The notes under the pieces are model-generated. The model worked only from the letters and a program-made list of their open reading frames with translations, ran no database searches and was not told the DNA's origin. A program made the translations under genes and the position numbers. DNA of 64,000 bases. Origin: Brachybacterium sp036311905 (GTDB lineage: Bacteria > Actinomycetota > Actinomycetes > Actinomycetales > Dermabacteraceae). Shown in pieces: positions 32,087 through 40,418 of this stretch. How positions within the stretch are numbered: position 1 is the first letter of the stretch; each line of letters begins with the position of its first letter. The stretch is taken from contig NZ_JAZDCH010000028.1 of NCBI RefSeq assembly GCF_036311905.1, forward strand, positions 57,552-121,551. Reading direction: 5' to 3'.

Positions 32087-33043
32087 TCACAGGCGGGAGA
32101 GCACCTCCCGCGCGAGGTCGGTGTCGACGACCACGGTGTCGATCGCGCCGCTGCGCAGCACACCGAGCACACCGGGAGCCTTCTCCGCACCAGCGGCGAC
32201 GCCGAGCACCTCGGGGATGCGCACCAGCTGGTCGAAGGTGACTGCGAGGACACGCTGATCCGAGGGGGCGCCGAGCGGCTCGCCGTGGGCGTTGACGAAC
32301 CGCCCGCACACATCGCCCACGGGTTGCTGCGCGTCGAACGCCGCACGCTCGGCGTCGTCCAGGCGCATCAGCTCGACGATGTGCGGGGAGGAGTGCATGC
32401 CCGCGGAGCCGATGCCGACCACGGCCAGCTCCACGCGGGCGGCGTCGGCCAGCACGCTGCCGATGCTGGACTCGGCGCGCAGTGTGGCGAGCGCCGTCGC
32501 GGATTCGAGGATGGCGGGGGCGTAGAGCGTCTCGGGGCGCGATCCGAGGCGGGAGGCGAGGACGCGCAGCACCGAGTCGCCGGAGTCGAACTGGTCCAGG
32601 GCGCTGTGGCCGCCGACGAGCGGGAGGACCCGGGGACGGGGCCGGAGGTGGAGCGTCTCGAGCTCGGCGACGACGTTCTGGACCGTCTGCCCCCAGGAGA
32701 CGCCGAGGCTCGAGACCTGCGCGGCGCGGTCGGTGATCACGGCGGCGCCCTGGCGTGCGACCGACTCCATCGCGGAGGTGCGCGGGGCGGAGACGACGTA
32801 CGCCTCCTGCAGGCCGAAGGCGGCGCGCAGGGAGGCTTCGAGGGCGTCGTCCCGGCGCGGCGGACCTTCGGGGTCGTGGATGCTGATCTCGACGATGCCC
32901 CGGTCCCGAGCCTGGGTGAGGATGCGGGAGACGTTGGAGCGGGAGAGGCCCAGCTCGGCGGCGACCTCTGTCTGGGAACGTCCCTGCTCGTAGTACAGGC
33001 GGGCGGCCCGCACGATCACGGAGGTGTCGCGGGGTGCGGGCAT
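32087..33043 (-). CDS. SorC/DeoR-family sugar-binding transcriptional regulator
   Basis: The product is 318 residues. An N-terminal helix-turn-helix (about 10-50; RSQTEVAAELGLSRSNVSRIL) precedes the SorC-type phosphosugar-binding domain (about 60-315; SSLGVSWGQTVQNVV, VVGIGSAGMH, GDVCGRFVNAHG). Such proteins respond to phosphorylated sugars. It is divergent from the PTS EIIA gene 82 bases away, its likely target. ATG 33043 has a GAGGAGG site about 6 bases upstream; the open frame extends further but without coding signs. Confidence 0.92.
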   Translation of the reverse strand: MPAPRDTSVIVRAARLYYEQGRSQTEVAAELGLSRSNVSRILTQARDRGIVEISIHDPEGPPRRDDALEASLRAAFGLQEAYVVSAPRTSAMESVARQGAAVITDRAAQVSSLGVSWGQTVQNVVAELETLHLRPRPRVLPLVGGHSALDQFDSGDSVLRVLASRLGSRPETLYAPAILESATALATLRAESSIGSVLADAARVELAVVGIGSAGMHSSPHIVELMRLDDAERAAFDAQQPVGDVCGRFVNAHGEPLGAPSDQRVLAVTFDQLVRIPEVLGVAAGAEKAPGVLGVLRSGAIDTVVVDTDLAREVLSRL

Positions 33044-33124
33044 GCGGGCCTCCTCGTTCTGGGCGGGTCGGCCCAGCCTACGCACCGGGGTGACAGAATC
33101 CGTGACGACGACGAGGGAGGCGGC

Positions 33125-33589
33125 ATGGCCGAGGAGCTGGAGCTGATCGTGGTGGTGGCGCACCTCGAGGTGGGCGATGCGGAGGATGCGCTCCGCTCGC
33201 TCGCCGCGCGGCTGCTGGAGGAGGGGGCGGTGACCGTCGACTTCCCGGAGGCGCTGCGGGAGCGGGAGCGGCAGTACCCGACGGGCCTGCCGACGCCGAT
33301 CCCGACCGCGATCCCGCATGCCGATCCGGCGCTGGTGCGTCGGCCGGGTCTGGCCCTCGCCACGCTCGCCCGCCCCGTGGACTTCGGGGAGATGGGCGGC
33401 GAGGGCACCGTGGGGGTGCGCGTCGTGGCGATGCCGCTGCTGACCGACGCGGCGTCGCATCTGCGGGCACTGCAGCGCCTGATGGGCGTGCTCCGCTCGG
33501 AGGATGCCGTGGGGCGGCTGCTCGAGGCGGAGGACGAGGACGAGCTGCGCCGGTGCGCAGGAGAGCTGCTGGAGGGGGAGACCGCGTGA
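33125..33589 (+). CDS. PTS sugar transporter EIIA (type 2, galactitol/fructose class)
   Basis: The product is 154 residues, a single EIIA-2 domain. The phosphorylated His65 lies in IPTAIPHADP, and VTVDFPEALRERERQYPTGLPT is the classic preceding block. It would accept phosphate from HPr. No EIIB or EIIC gene is in the neighbourhood, so it is an orphan EIIA: it may serve permease parts encoded elsewhere or act as a regulatory phosphoprotein. It is divergent from the SorC regulator and overlaps the NUDIX gene by 4 bases (GTGA). Confidence 0.92.
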   Translation: MAEELELIVVVAHLEVGDAEDALRSLAARLLEEGAVTVDFPEALRERERQYPTGLPTPIPTAIPHADPALVRRPGLALATLARPVDFGEMGGEGTVGVRVVAMPLLTDAASHLRALQRLMGVLRSEDAVGRLLEAEDEDELRRCAGELLEGETA

Positions 33590-34056
33590 GGGGTCCGAGA
33601 GTCGGGGTGAAGGCGCTGGTGGTGCGCGATCGCCAGGTGCTGATGAATCGCTATACGGATGCGGACGGGCACGTGGTGCTCGCCCTGCCCGGGGGAGGTC
33701 AGGAGCACGGAGAGCATCAGGTCGCGGCGCTGATCCGCGAGTGCCAGGAGGAGATCGGGGCGACGGTCGAGGTGCATCAGATCGCCTGCCTGTTCGAGAT
33801 CCTCACCGAGCGCCGCTATCGAGACGGCGCTCCCATCCCGCTGTTCCATCAGGTGAACATCGCGTACTGGTGCGACCTCGCCGAGGGCGAGGAGCCGGGT
33901 GTCGGCACCGATCCCGACGCCGGCCAGGACGGCACCGAATGGCTGTCACTGGACCGCCTCGACGACCACGACGTGCGCCCCGTCGAACTGAAGCGCTGGC
34001 TGCAGTCCGATCCCTCGAGCCGCCCGGTCTCCCTCGGGGTCTGCGCCCCGGCCTGA
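33586..34056 (+). CDS. NUDIX hydrolase
   Basis: The product is 156 residues. An intact NUDIX box is visible (GGGQEHGEHQVAAL then RECQEEIGA), so it should be a Mg-dependent nucleoside-diphosphate hydrolase. The substrate is unknown; compact proteins of this type often clean ADP-ribose or oxidised nucleotides. GTG 33586 overlaps the EIIA stop, with GGAGGGGG upstream; the frame extends 33 bases further without a better start. The coupling to a PTS EIIA gene is odd and unexplained. Confidence 0.9.
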   Translation: MRGPRVGVKALVVRDRQVLMNRYTDADGHVVLALPGGGQEHGEHQVAALIRECQEEIGATVEVHQIACLFEILTERRYRDGAPIPLFHQVNIAYWCDLAEGEEPGVGTDPDAGQDGTEWLSLDRLDDHDVRPVELKRWLQSDPSSRPVSLGVCAPA

Positions 34057-34114
34057 GCTCCAGGCTGATCTCCGGCCTGACCCCCGATCTGCGCGGCGGC
34101 CGGGGCCGGGTCGC

Positions 34115-35734
34115 TCAGAAGGGCGGTGGCCCGGGATCGGACGGGCACACCGACCCGCAGGGGTCCACCGCTCCGCCGTCCCCGGGCAGGGCACCCGCCC
34201 GCGCCGCCGCGGCCGCCCGCTCCGCGAGGTGCTCCGCCCAGCGTCGTTCGAGCGTCGCGGCGAGAAGCGGGGTGGTCATGTCGGTGTGCTCGAGGGTCCA
34301 GGACGTGTGGGCTCCATCGAGGGTCCACCGGGTGACGGCGGGCTCTCGGCGACGCAGCTCGGGAGGACCGGTCCCCGCGCCCAGGCAGGCGCGTGGATCG
34401 GAGGGCTCGGCGGCAGAAGGGTCGGGAGTCGCCCCGGCCTCGCGTGTGGGATCGAGGCGCCCGACTGTCTTGAGCTGGTGGTGTCGCCAGCAGAGGCGAT
34501 GGAGATTTTCGAGCGTGGTCGGTCCTCCACGCGCCGGGTCTCGGTGGTCGAACTCCTCGATGTGGTCATCCTCGGAGGCGAGAACCGTGGAATGCGTGCA
34601 GCCCGGCGCCGCGCAGACGGGATGTCTCAACCGGAGCTGTGTGCGCTGGGCCGCGGTGGGCGTGTATCTCGTGGTGGGAGCGTCGAGGTACGCGCCGCTG
34701 ATCGGGTCGGTGAGCAGGCGGTGCCAATCCGGCTGCCCGGCGGCCAGGAAGCGGGCCTGGTCCGCGGGGATCGGAGTGCGGCCCTCGAGCATCCCCGGGG
34801 CGTCGCTCGCACCGAGCAGGGTCATGGCCGGGACGGTCACGAAGAGGGTTAACGCGGTCCGGGGAGCTTCGACGGGCTCGTGGTGCAGCAGGGAATGGGT
34901 CAGGACGAGATAGCGCAGCGTCGCGAGGGACAGGGCCCGACCGTTCTCCAGCGCCGTGCCGTCCGGGTCGAAGGGAAGTGCCTCCCCGGGCTGCTCGGCG
35001 AGCTGCTTGCGCTGGGCCGCCTGGACCGTGCGCGCGACGGCGTCGAGCCGATGCGACAGGGCGAGGATCTCCAGCATCGGCCCCGTCACCGAGAGAGTCG
35101 CCGTCCCCTCGGGGACAGGACCGATCTGCACGGACACGTCCCGCTCCGGCGTGCGCGCGGGTTCGGGGACCTCGGAGAGGGTGAGGCTGATCGCGAGACC
35201 GAGATGCCGATCGAACTGGGAGCGCGAGATGGAGGCGACTTCCCAGGTCGCGACCACGGCGTCGATCGCGGCGGCCTGCGCATCGCTCATGCCCGCGAGC
35301 CGCCGGAGCAGAGTCCGATGCCAGTCCTCCGGGAGGTCCCCGGTGGTCAGCTGCTCGAAGGTGCCCGGCATGACGGTGACTGCGCGGTGCGCGTCCCGGA
35401 CCCTGCCGGCCGCCTGGGAGGCGGACACCCGCAGGGCGGTGGCCAGCTTCATCGCGATCAGGTCGAGATCGTCGCTCGGGTCGCTGACGTCAGGGTCCTC
35501 CTGCAGGAACTGCGCGACCTCCGCGAGCTGGCGCGCGTAGAGCCGGGTCCGCTCCCGAGAGGTGTCATGGATGGTCACGGCCTGCTGCGCGTGCGCGGTG
35601 ACGACCGGGTCTGCTTCGTGCGCGCTGTCGACCAGCGCAGAGGCCCGGACGGCCTCAGGGGTGAGGGGCCGGCGGGCGCGGACGGGCCAGGGCCTCAGCT
35701 CGCGGGGGAGCTCTGCGGTCATCACTGCGGACAT
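34115..35734 (-). CDS. DUF222 and HNH endonuclease domain protein (13E12 repeat family)
   Basis: The product is 539 residues. The N-terminal DUF222 region (about 30-330) is followed by an HNH domain (about 395-450): PVCAAPGCTH, then DDHIEEFDHRDPARGGPT and LCWRHHQLK supply the zinc-type Cys and catalytic His/Asn residues. This architecture is the actinobacterial 13E12 repeat family, often multicopy and linked with phage integration sites; function is unknown. I chose 35734 (MSAVMTAEL), but 35722 and 35797 are alternatives. A pair of 33-34-base direct repeats lies upstream (35852, 36123). Confidence 0.87.
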   Translation of the reverse strand: MSAVMTAELPRELRPWPVRARRPLTPEAVRASALVDSAHEADPVVTAHAQQAVTIHDTSRERTRLYARQLAEVAQFLQEDPDVSDPSDDLDLIAMKLATALRVSASQAAGRVRDAHRAVTVMPGTFEQLTTGDLPEDWHRTLLRRLAGMSDAQAAAIDAVVATWEVASISRSQFDRHLGLAISLTLSEVPEPARTPERDVSVQIGPVPEGTATLSVTGPMLEILALSHRLDAVARTVQAAQRKQLAEQPGEALPFDPDGTALENGRALSLATLRYLVLTHSLLHHEPVEAPRTALTLFVTVPAMTLLGASDAPGMLEGRTPIPADQARFLAAGQPDWHRLLTDPISGAYLDAPTTRYTPTAAQRTQLRLRHPVCAAPGCTHSTVLASEDDHIEEFDHRDPARGGPTTLENLHRLCWRHHQLKTVGRLDPTREAGATPDPSAAEPSDPRACLGAGTGPPELRRREPAVTRWTLDGAHTSWTLEHTDMTTPLLAATLERRWAEHLAERAAAAARAGALPGDGGAVDPCGSVCPSDPGPPPF

Positions 35735-35851
35735 GTCCTGGAAACCCCCGTCCCATCTCGCCGTCGACGCCCCCGGAGTTCCGGGGAGATGTGACAACGC
35801 TATTCGATGCCTGAGGGTGAGGGAACCCCTGCGCGAACATGGGGATGAAAA

Positions 35852-35884
35852 TGTGGAAAACCGAGAGTGGGGAGGAACGGTTCG
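35852..35884 (+). repeat. Direct repeat copy A (upstream of 13E12-type gene)
   Basis: TGTGGAAAACC, 6 bases, GGGGAGGAA, 1 base, GGTTCG. The partner at 36123 shares TGTGGAAAACC, GGGGAGGAA and GTTCG with a 7-base spacer. Confidence 0.65.
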
Positions 35885-36122
35885 CGCCGCGGGCGGGAAC
35901 CTCCTGGCGGTTCAGGGCGGGGGAGTCGGTGGTGATGCGCGCGGGAGCGGGGACGTCGACGCGATGGTCAGCGCACCAGACGCCCAGGCCATGGACGTGT
36001 CGCGACACGCAGGATGCCCCGACATCTCCGAGCGGAGGGTGCCACGACGGGTGATCGCGCAGCACGCGCGCGCCCCGCGTAATACACGTTGGGTGCGACA
36101 TGTGGGCCGCATATTAGTCCAT

Positions 36123-36156
36123 TGTGGAAAACCATTCTCTGGGGAGGAATCGTTCG
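36123..36156 (+). repeat. Direct repeat copy B
   Basis: TGTGGAAAACC, 7 bases, GGGGAGGAA, then TCGTTCG, 271 bases from copy A in the same orientation. The TTTTCCACA read on the other strand is one base from a DnaA-box-like 9-mer, which I regard as coincidence. Confidence 0.65.
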
Positions 36157-36271
36157 TGCAATCGATCGCCGAGAACCCTTCCTCTGGCGCGCTCGAGCGG
36201 GCATGATGGCGCCCATGTCCCTTCGGATCAGCCAGCACACGGCGCGCTCAGAGCGCCCGGCGCGCTCCGCG

Positions 36272-37330
36272 TCACAAGTGAGGGTCGATGTGCACCTTCG
36301 GGCCGCGTGGCCTCTCCGGCGCGGTCGTCGGCCCGCGGCGCGGCTCGGCGCCCTCCCGCCCGCGTCCCGGCGTCGCGGCGAGGACGTCCGGGACCTCCTC
36401 CAGCGCGATGGTGCTGCCCACGATCGGGCACGGGTCGACGGTGCCCGAGGCATAGGCCGCGATCGTCTCCTCGAGGGCGGGGGAGGCGCTGAGCACTCCG
36501 ACCGCCGTGACGTCCGCGAGGACCAGCTCGCGCGAGTCCACCGGGGTCGGTGTGCCGGCAAGGCCGATGAACACCGCCCGGCCTCCGGGCTCGACGAGTT
36601 CCACGGCGCGGGCGGGCAGGAGCGGGGCGCCCGCCGCGTCGATCACCGCGTCCCAGGGGAGATCGGGCAGCGTCGCGTCGTCCCAGACCCCGTCGAGGCC
36701 GAGGGTGCACGCGAGCTCGAGGTGCGGGCCGGGCAGGCCCAGCACATGGACCTCGGCCCCCGTGGCGCGGGCGAAGAGGGCGCTGAACAGGCCGATCGTC
36801 CCCGGTCCCATGATCAGCACGCGGTCCCCGACGGACAGCTGTGCGCCCTGCACGGCGCGCAGCGCGTTCCCGCCCGGCTCGACCAGCGCCCCCGACGTCG
36901 GTCCCACCGCATCCGGCAGGGCGTGCAACGAGTTCGCAGGCACGGCGAGCTGCTCGGCGAGGGCACCGGCGCGGGCTCCGCGGATCCCGACCTCCTCGCG
37001 CGCGGCGCAGACGTGCTGATGGCCGCGGCGGCAGCGTCGGCACGATCCGCAGCCGAGCATGGTGTCTCCCATGACCCGCCGGTCCAGCCACCCCGGATCG
37101 ACGCCGGTGCCGACGGCGCTCACCCGCCCGCACCACTCGTGCCCGATCCGCATCGGAAAGCGGGAGACCCCCTGTTCGAGGTAGGACATGTGGCCGCTGA
37201 AGATCTCCGCATCGGTGCCGCAGATCCCGGCGCGCTCCACCTCGACCACGACCTCGCCGGGGGCGGCGGTGGGCGGCTCGACCTCCTGCACCTCGGCCCG
37301 ACCCGGTCCCGTGATCACCAGTGCGCGCAT
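36272..37330 (-). CDS. Zinc-dependent alcohol/polyol dehydrogenase (MDR family)
   Basis: The product is 352 residues. The catalytic zinc ligands lie in GICGTDAEIF and GHEWCGRV; the structural-zinc cysteines are in MLGCGSCRRCRRGHQHVC; the NAD(P)-binding loop is MGPGTIGLFSAL. It resembles threonine/sorbitol-type dehydrogenases, oxidising a secondary alcohol of a sugar or polyol. It is divergent from a sugar-acid dehydratase with a shared operator between them, so a role in one sugar-acid pathway is likely. The start has a GGGGGA site about 6 bases upstream. The C-terminal about 30 residues are Arg/Pro-rich and probably not conserved. Confidence 0.88.
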   Translation of the reverse strand: MRALVITGPGRAEVQEVEPPTAAPGEVVVEVERAGICGTDAEIFSGHMSYLEQGVSRFPMRIGHEWCGRVSAVGTGVDPGWLDRRVMGDTMLGCGSCRRCRRGHQHVCAAREEVGIRGARAGALAEQLAVPANSLHALPDAVGPTSGALVEPGGNALRAVQGAQLSVGDRVLIMGPGTIGLFSALFARATGAEVHVLGLPGPHLELACTLGLDGVWDDATLPDLPWDAVIDAAGAPLLPARAVELVEPGGRAVFIGLAGTPTPVDSRELVLADVTAVGVLSASPALEETIAAYASGTVDPCPIVGSTIALEEVPDVLAATPGRGREGAEPRRGPTTAPERPRGPKVHIDPHL

Positions 37331-37390
37331 CGTCGTTCCCCCTCGAACGTCATCCCGACCGCCGGACCCCTCGAGGCGCTGGAACGAAAT

Positions 37391-37410
37391 AACATAGGAT
37401 CCATGATGTT
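37391..37410. promoter_or_regulatory. Putative operator between divergent dehydrogenase and dehydratase genes
   Basis: AACAT (37391-37395) and ATGTT (37406-37410) form an inverted repeat around a GGATCC core, in an A/T-rich patch. TATGTT on the minus strand and TAGGAT (37395-37400) on the plus strand could be the -10 elements of the two genes, so one bound protein would control both. GntR/FadR-type regulators often bind such sites at sugar-acid genes; none is encoded here. Confidence 0.5.
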
Positions 37411-37448
37411 TCCGAGCGTAGGCCCGATCGATGATGAGGGGAACGGCA

Positions 37449-39161
37449 ATGGAGCTCCGCAGCAGCCAGTGGTACGGGGGCGAGGACCGCAACGGCTACA
37501 TCCATCGGGCCTGGATGCGGCGCGGCGTGCCCAACGACGCCTTCCGCGGCCGCCCCCAGATCGCGATCGCGAACACCGCGAGCGACCTCACCCCCTGCAA
37601 TGCGCACCTCACCGGCGTCGCCCAGTTCGTGAAGAACGGCGTGCTGGAGGCCGGAGGAGTGCCCCTCGAGCTGCCGGTCACCTCCCTCGGCGAGACCAAC
37701 GTGCGACCCACGGCGATGCTCTGGCGGAACATGGCCGCCATGAGCATCGAGGAGATGCTCCGTGCGAACCCCGTCGACGGCGTCGTCCTCCTGGGCGGAT
37801 GCGACAAGACCATCCCGTCCCTCCTCATGGCCGCGGCGAGCGTGGACATCCCGGCGGTCGTGATCCCGGGCGGACCGATGCTCAACGGCACTTTCCGGGG
37901 GGAGCGGCTCGGGTGCGGCACGGGCGTCTGGAAGCTCAGCGAGGAGGTTCGGGCAGGGGCCCTCTCCCAGGAGGACTTCACCCGCTCCGAGTCCGCGATG
38001 ATCCGCAGCGCCGGTCACTGCAACACGATGGGCACCGCCTCGACGATGGCGCTGGTCGCCGAGGCGCTGGGCACGATAGTCCCCGGGATCGCCGGCACGC
38101 CCGCGGCCGACGCCCGGTTGAACGAGGCGGCCCAGCTCACCGGTCGTCTCGCCGTGGACCTCGTGCGCGAGGGGCGCACTCCGTCGTCCTTCCTCACCAA
38201 GGGCTCCTTCCACAACGCGATCGTGGCCCTCGCCGCGATCGGCGGTTCCACCAACGCCGTGGTGCACCTGCTCGCGATCGCTGGACGACTCGGCATCGAG
38301 CTGAGCGTCGAGGACTTCGACCGGATCGGTGCGAGGGTGCCGCTGCTGGTCGACCTGCAACCCGCGGGCCGGCACCTCATGGAGGACCTCTTCCGTGCCG
38401 GTGGCCTGCTCGCGGTGCTCCGCGAGGTGCAGGACCTGCTGGATCCCGAGGCGCTCACCATCACGGGCCGGCCCTTGGTCGAGCATCTCGAGGGTGCGGA
38501 GATCTGGGACCCCGAGGTGATCACCCCACGCAGCGCGCCGCTCCAGGAGGACGCGGGCATCGCGCTGCTCCGGGGGAACCTCGCCCCCGACGGCGCGATC
38601 ATCAAGCCCGCCGCCGCCTCGCCCGAGCTGCTGCAGCACCGGGGCAGGGCGCTCGTCTTCGACAGCATCGAGGACTTCCACGCCCGCATCGACGATCCGG
38701 ATCTCGAGGTCGACGCCTCCACGGTCATGATCCTGCGCGGCTGTGGACCGAAGGGGTATCCGGGCATGCCCGAGGTCTCGAACATGCCGCTGCCCCCGAA
38801 GCTGCTCGAGAAGGGGGTGCGGGACATGGTCCGCATCTGCGACGGCCGCATGTCCGGCACCGCCTACGGCACCGTCGTCCTGCATGTCGCCCCGGAGGCC
38901 GCCGCAGGTGGTCCCCTCGGCCTGGTCCGCACCGGCGACTGGATCGTGCTGGACGTGCCGGCCCGCCGACTCGACGTCGAGCTCAGCGCCGAGGAGCTGG
39001 CCGCTCGAGTTCCGTCCGAGGCCATGACCTCGGCTTTCGCGAGTCCCGAGCGCGGCTGGGAACGGCTCTACGTCGATCACGTCCTGCAGGCCGATACCGG
39101 TGCCGACCTCGACTTCCTCGTCGGATCGAGCGGATCGGACGTTCCGCGCGAGTCGCACTGA
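37449..39161 (+). CDS. IlvD/Edd family dehydratase, probable sugar-acid dehydratase
   Basis: The product is 570 residues. Cluster-binding cysteines lie in DLTPCNAHL, LGGCDKTIPS and SAGHCNTMGTAST; MNLRGCGPKGYPGMPE-like (here MILRGCGPKGYPGMPE) and CDGRMSGTAYG are family signatures. These enzymes dehydrate dihydroxy acids. The divergent polyol dehydrogenase and absence of other ilv genes point to a sugar acid (arabonate, xylonate or similar) rather than branched-chain amino acids; that is inference. ATG 37449 has GAGGGG 7 bases upstream and is preferred over ATG 37431. Confidence 0.9.
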   Translation: MELRSSQWYGGEDRNGYIHRAWMRRGVPNDAFRGRPQIAIANTASDLTPCNAHLTGVAQFVKNGVLEAGGVPLELPVTSLGETNVRPTAMLWRNMAAMSIEEMLRANPVDGVVLLGGCDKTIPSLLMAAASVDIPAVVIPGGPMLNGTFRGERLGCGTGVWKLSEEVRAGALSQEDFTRSESAMIRSAGHCNTMGTASTMALVAEALGTIVPGIAGTPAADARLNEAAQLTGRLAVDLVREGRTPSSFLTKGSFHNAIVALAAIGGSTNAVVHLLAIAGRLGIELSVEDFDRIGARVPLLVDLQPAGRHLMEDLFRAGGLLAVLREVQDLLDPEALTITGRPLVEHLEGAEIWDPEVITPRSAPLQEDAGIALLRGNLAPDGAIIKPAAASPELLQHRGRALVFDSIEDFHARIDDPDLEVDASTVMILRGCGPKGYPGMPEVSNMPLPPKLLEKGVRDMVRICDGRMSGTAYGTVVLHVAPEAAAGGPLGLVRTGDWIVLDVPARRLDVELSAEELAARVPSEAMTSAFASPERGWERLYVDHVLQADTGADLDFLVGSSGSDVPRESH

Positions 39162-39331
39162 CCCGGCCCCACCGTCGACCCGTCCGTCGTCGCGCGCGCC
39201 CGGACCCGTCCCTGTCCGCCCCATCCCCCGACACCGCTCGACTCTCCATCCCGCACCACCAGGGCAAGCGCTAGCCTGGATCCCGTCGTCCGCCCGCGGA
39301 GCTGCCGCGGACCTCCCACCCAAGGAGCATC

Positions 39332-40180
39332 ATGACTGTCTCTCCCCGCCTCAGCTTCCACGACGGCCGCTCGATCCCCCAGCTGGGCTTCGGCGTCTGG
39401 CAGGTCTCGAACGAGGAGGCCGCCGACGTCGTGGTGACCGCCCTCGAGACCGGCTACCGCCACATCGACACCGCCCGCGGCTACAACAACGAGGCCGGCG
39501 TCGGTGAGGCGCTGCGACGCTCGGGCCTTCCCCGGGACGATGTCTTCGTGACCTCGAAGGTCCCCAACCAGGACCAGGGCCGCGACGCGACCCTGCGCTC
39601 CTTCGACGCGAGCATGAGCGACCTCGGCCTCGACGTCCTCGACCTGTACCTGATCCACTGGCCGGCGCCGTCCAAGGGCCTCGCCGTCGAGACCTGGAAG
39701 GCACTCACCGAGCTCCACGAGCAGGGCCGCATCCGTTCCATCGGCGTCTCCAACTTCCGCCGCGAGGACCTCGAGAAGATCGAGCACGCCACCGGGATCG
39801 TGCCGGTCATCAACCAGATCGAACTGCACCCGTACTTCAACCAGCCCGAGCTGCGCGAGTACCACGCGGAGAAGAACATCGTCACCGAGTCCTGGTCGCC
39901 GCTGGGTCAGGGCGGCGGCGAGCTCGAGGACCCGGTGATCGCCGAGATCGCCGAGGCCGTCGGCGCCACCACCGCCCAGGTGGTGCTCGCCTGGAACCTC
40001 GCGCTGGGCAACGTGGTGATCCCGAAGTCCGTGACCCCGGAGCGCATCGCCGCCAACTTCGCCTCCCTCGAGGTCACGCTCTCCGAGGAGCAGATCGCCG
40101 CGATCACCGCGCTGCACAAGGGTGAGGCGGGTCGTCGCGGCGGCAACCCGGACGACTTCGGCGGGCACCAGGGCGCCTGA
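39332..40180 (+). CDS. Aldo/keto reductase
   Basis: The product is 282 residues. The NADPH-dependent TIM-barrel family is shown by GYRHIDTARGYNNEAGVGEAL (catalytic Asp and Tyr), VTSKVPNQDQGRD (catalytic Lys), LDLYLIHWP (His) and IPKSVTPERIAAN, the coenzyme-binding loop. It reduces aldehydes or 2,5-diketo sugar acids; substrate unknown. A CAAGGAG ribosome site lies about 5 bases before the ATG. It follows the dehydratase after 170 bases with its own likely TAGCCT promoter near 39272, so it need not belong to that pathway. Confidence 0.93.
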   Translation: MTVSPRLSFHDGRSIPQLGFGVWQVSNEEAADVVVTALETGYRHIDTARGYNNEAGVGEALRRSGLPRDDVFVTSKVPNQDQGRDATLRSFDASMSDLGLDVLDLYLIHWPAPSKGLAVETWKALTELHEQGRIRSIGVSNFRREDLEKIEHATGIVPVINQIELHPYFNQPELREYHAEKNIVTESWSPLGQGGGELEDPVIAEIAEAVGATTAQVVLAWNLALGNVVIPKSVTPERIAANFASLEVTLSEEQIAAITALHKGEAGRRGGNPDDFGGHQGA

Positions 40181-40197
40181 CCCCGCCGGGCGCGGCC

Positions 40198-40261
40198 CGG
40201 CGCCCATCGGTCCCGGCGCCCATCGGTCCCGGCGCCCATCGGTCCAGCCACCCGTCGGTCC
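40198..40261 (+). repeat. Tandem 16-base repeat, four units
   Basis: Three perfect units of CGGCGCCCATCGGTCC (40198, 40214, 40230) and one degenerate unit (40246-40261) lie just after the aldo/keto reductase stop. The count may vary between strains. Confidence 0.85.
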
Positions 40262-40300
40262 GGCCGACGGACGCGCCCCACCCCGCCCCGACCCCCGCAC

Positions 40301-40340
40301 CCGCGCGCCGTGCTCCCGCTCGAGGGAGCACGGCGCGCGG
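40301..40340. terminator. Long hairpin terminator after the aldo/keto reductase gene
   Basis: A perfect 17-bp stem (40301-40317 with 40324-40340) encloses the loop GCTCGA. It lies 120 bases after the reductase stop and 78 bases before the sigma gene start, isolating the two transcripts. No T-run follows. Confidence 0.75.
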
Positions 40341-40418
40341 CCGTCGGCTCGAGCACCAGAGCAGACGGCCGTCGAGGTTGCGTGACACACCTCGTGCGCT
40401 GCCGGACAGGAAGAGGAT

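Larger units (their letters stand above)
35735..36271. other. Intergenic region with no gene seen
   Basis: This 537-base gap between the 13E12-type gene and the alcohol dehydrogenase gene has no convincing coding frame. It contains the direct repeats at 35852 and 36123 and short A/T-richer patches near 36080-36120 that stand out from the surrounding GC-rich DNA. A 16-codon frame from GTG 36156 follows a GGGGAGGAA site but is too short to call. Confidence 0.6.

Noticed and set aside
35852..36156. TGTGGAAAA motifs as DnaA boxes of an origin
   Set aside because: Only two imperfect 9-mers, no cluster, no dnaA/dnaN genes and no A/T-rich unwinding element.
36155..36206. 16-codon frame from GTG 36156 after a strong ribosome-like site
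   Set aside because: Too short, no conserved features visible, and the ribosome-like site is part of a direct repeat whose other copy has no start codon.
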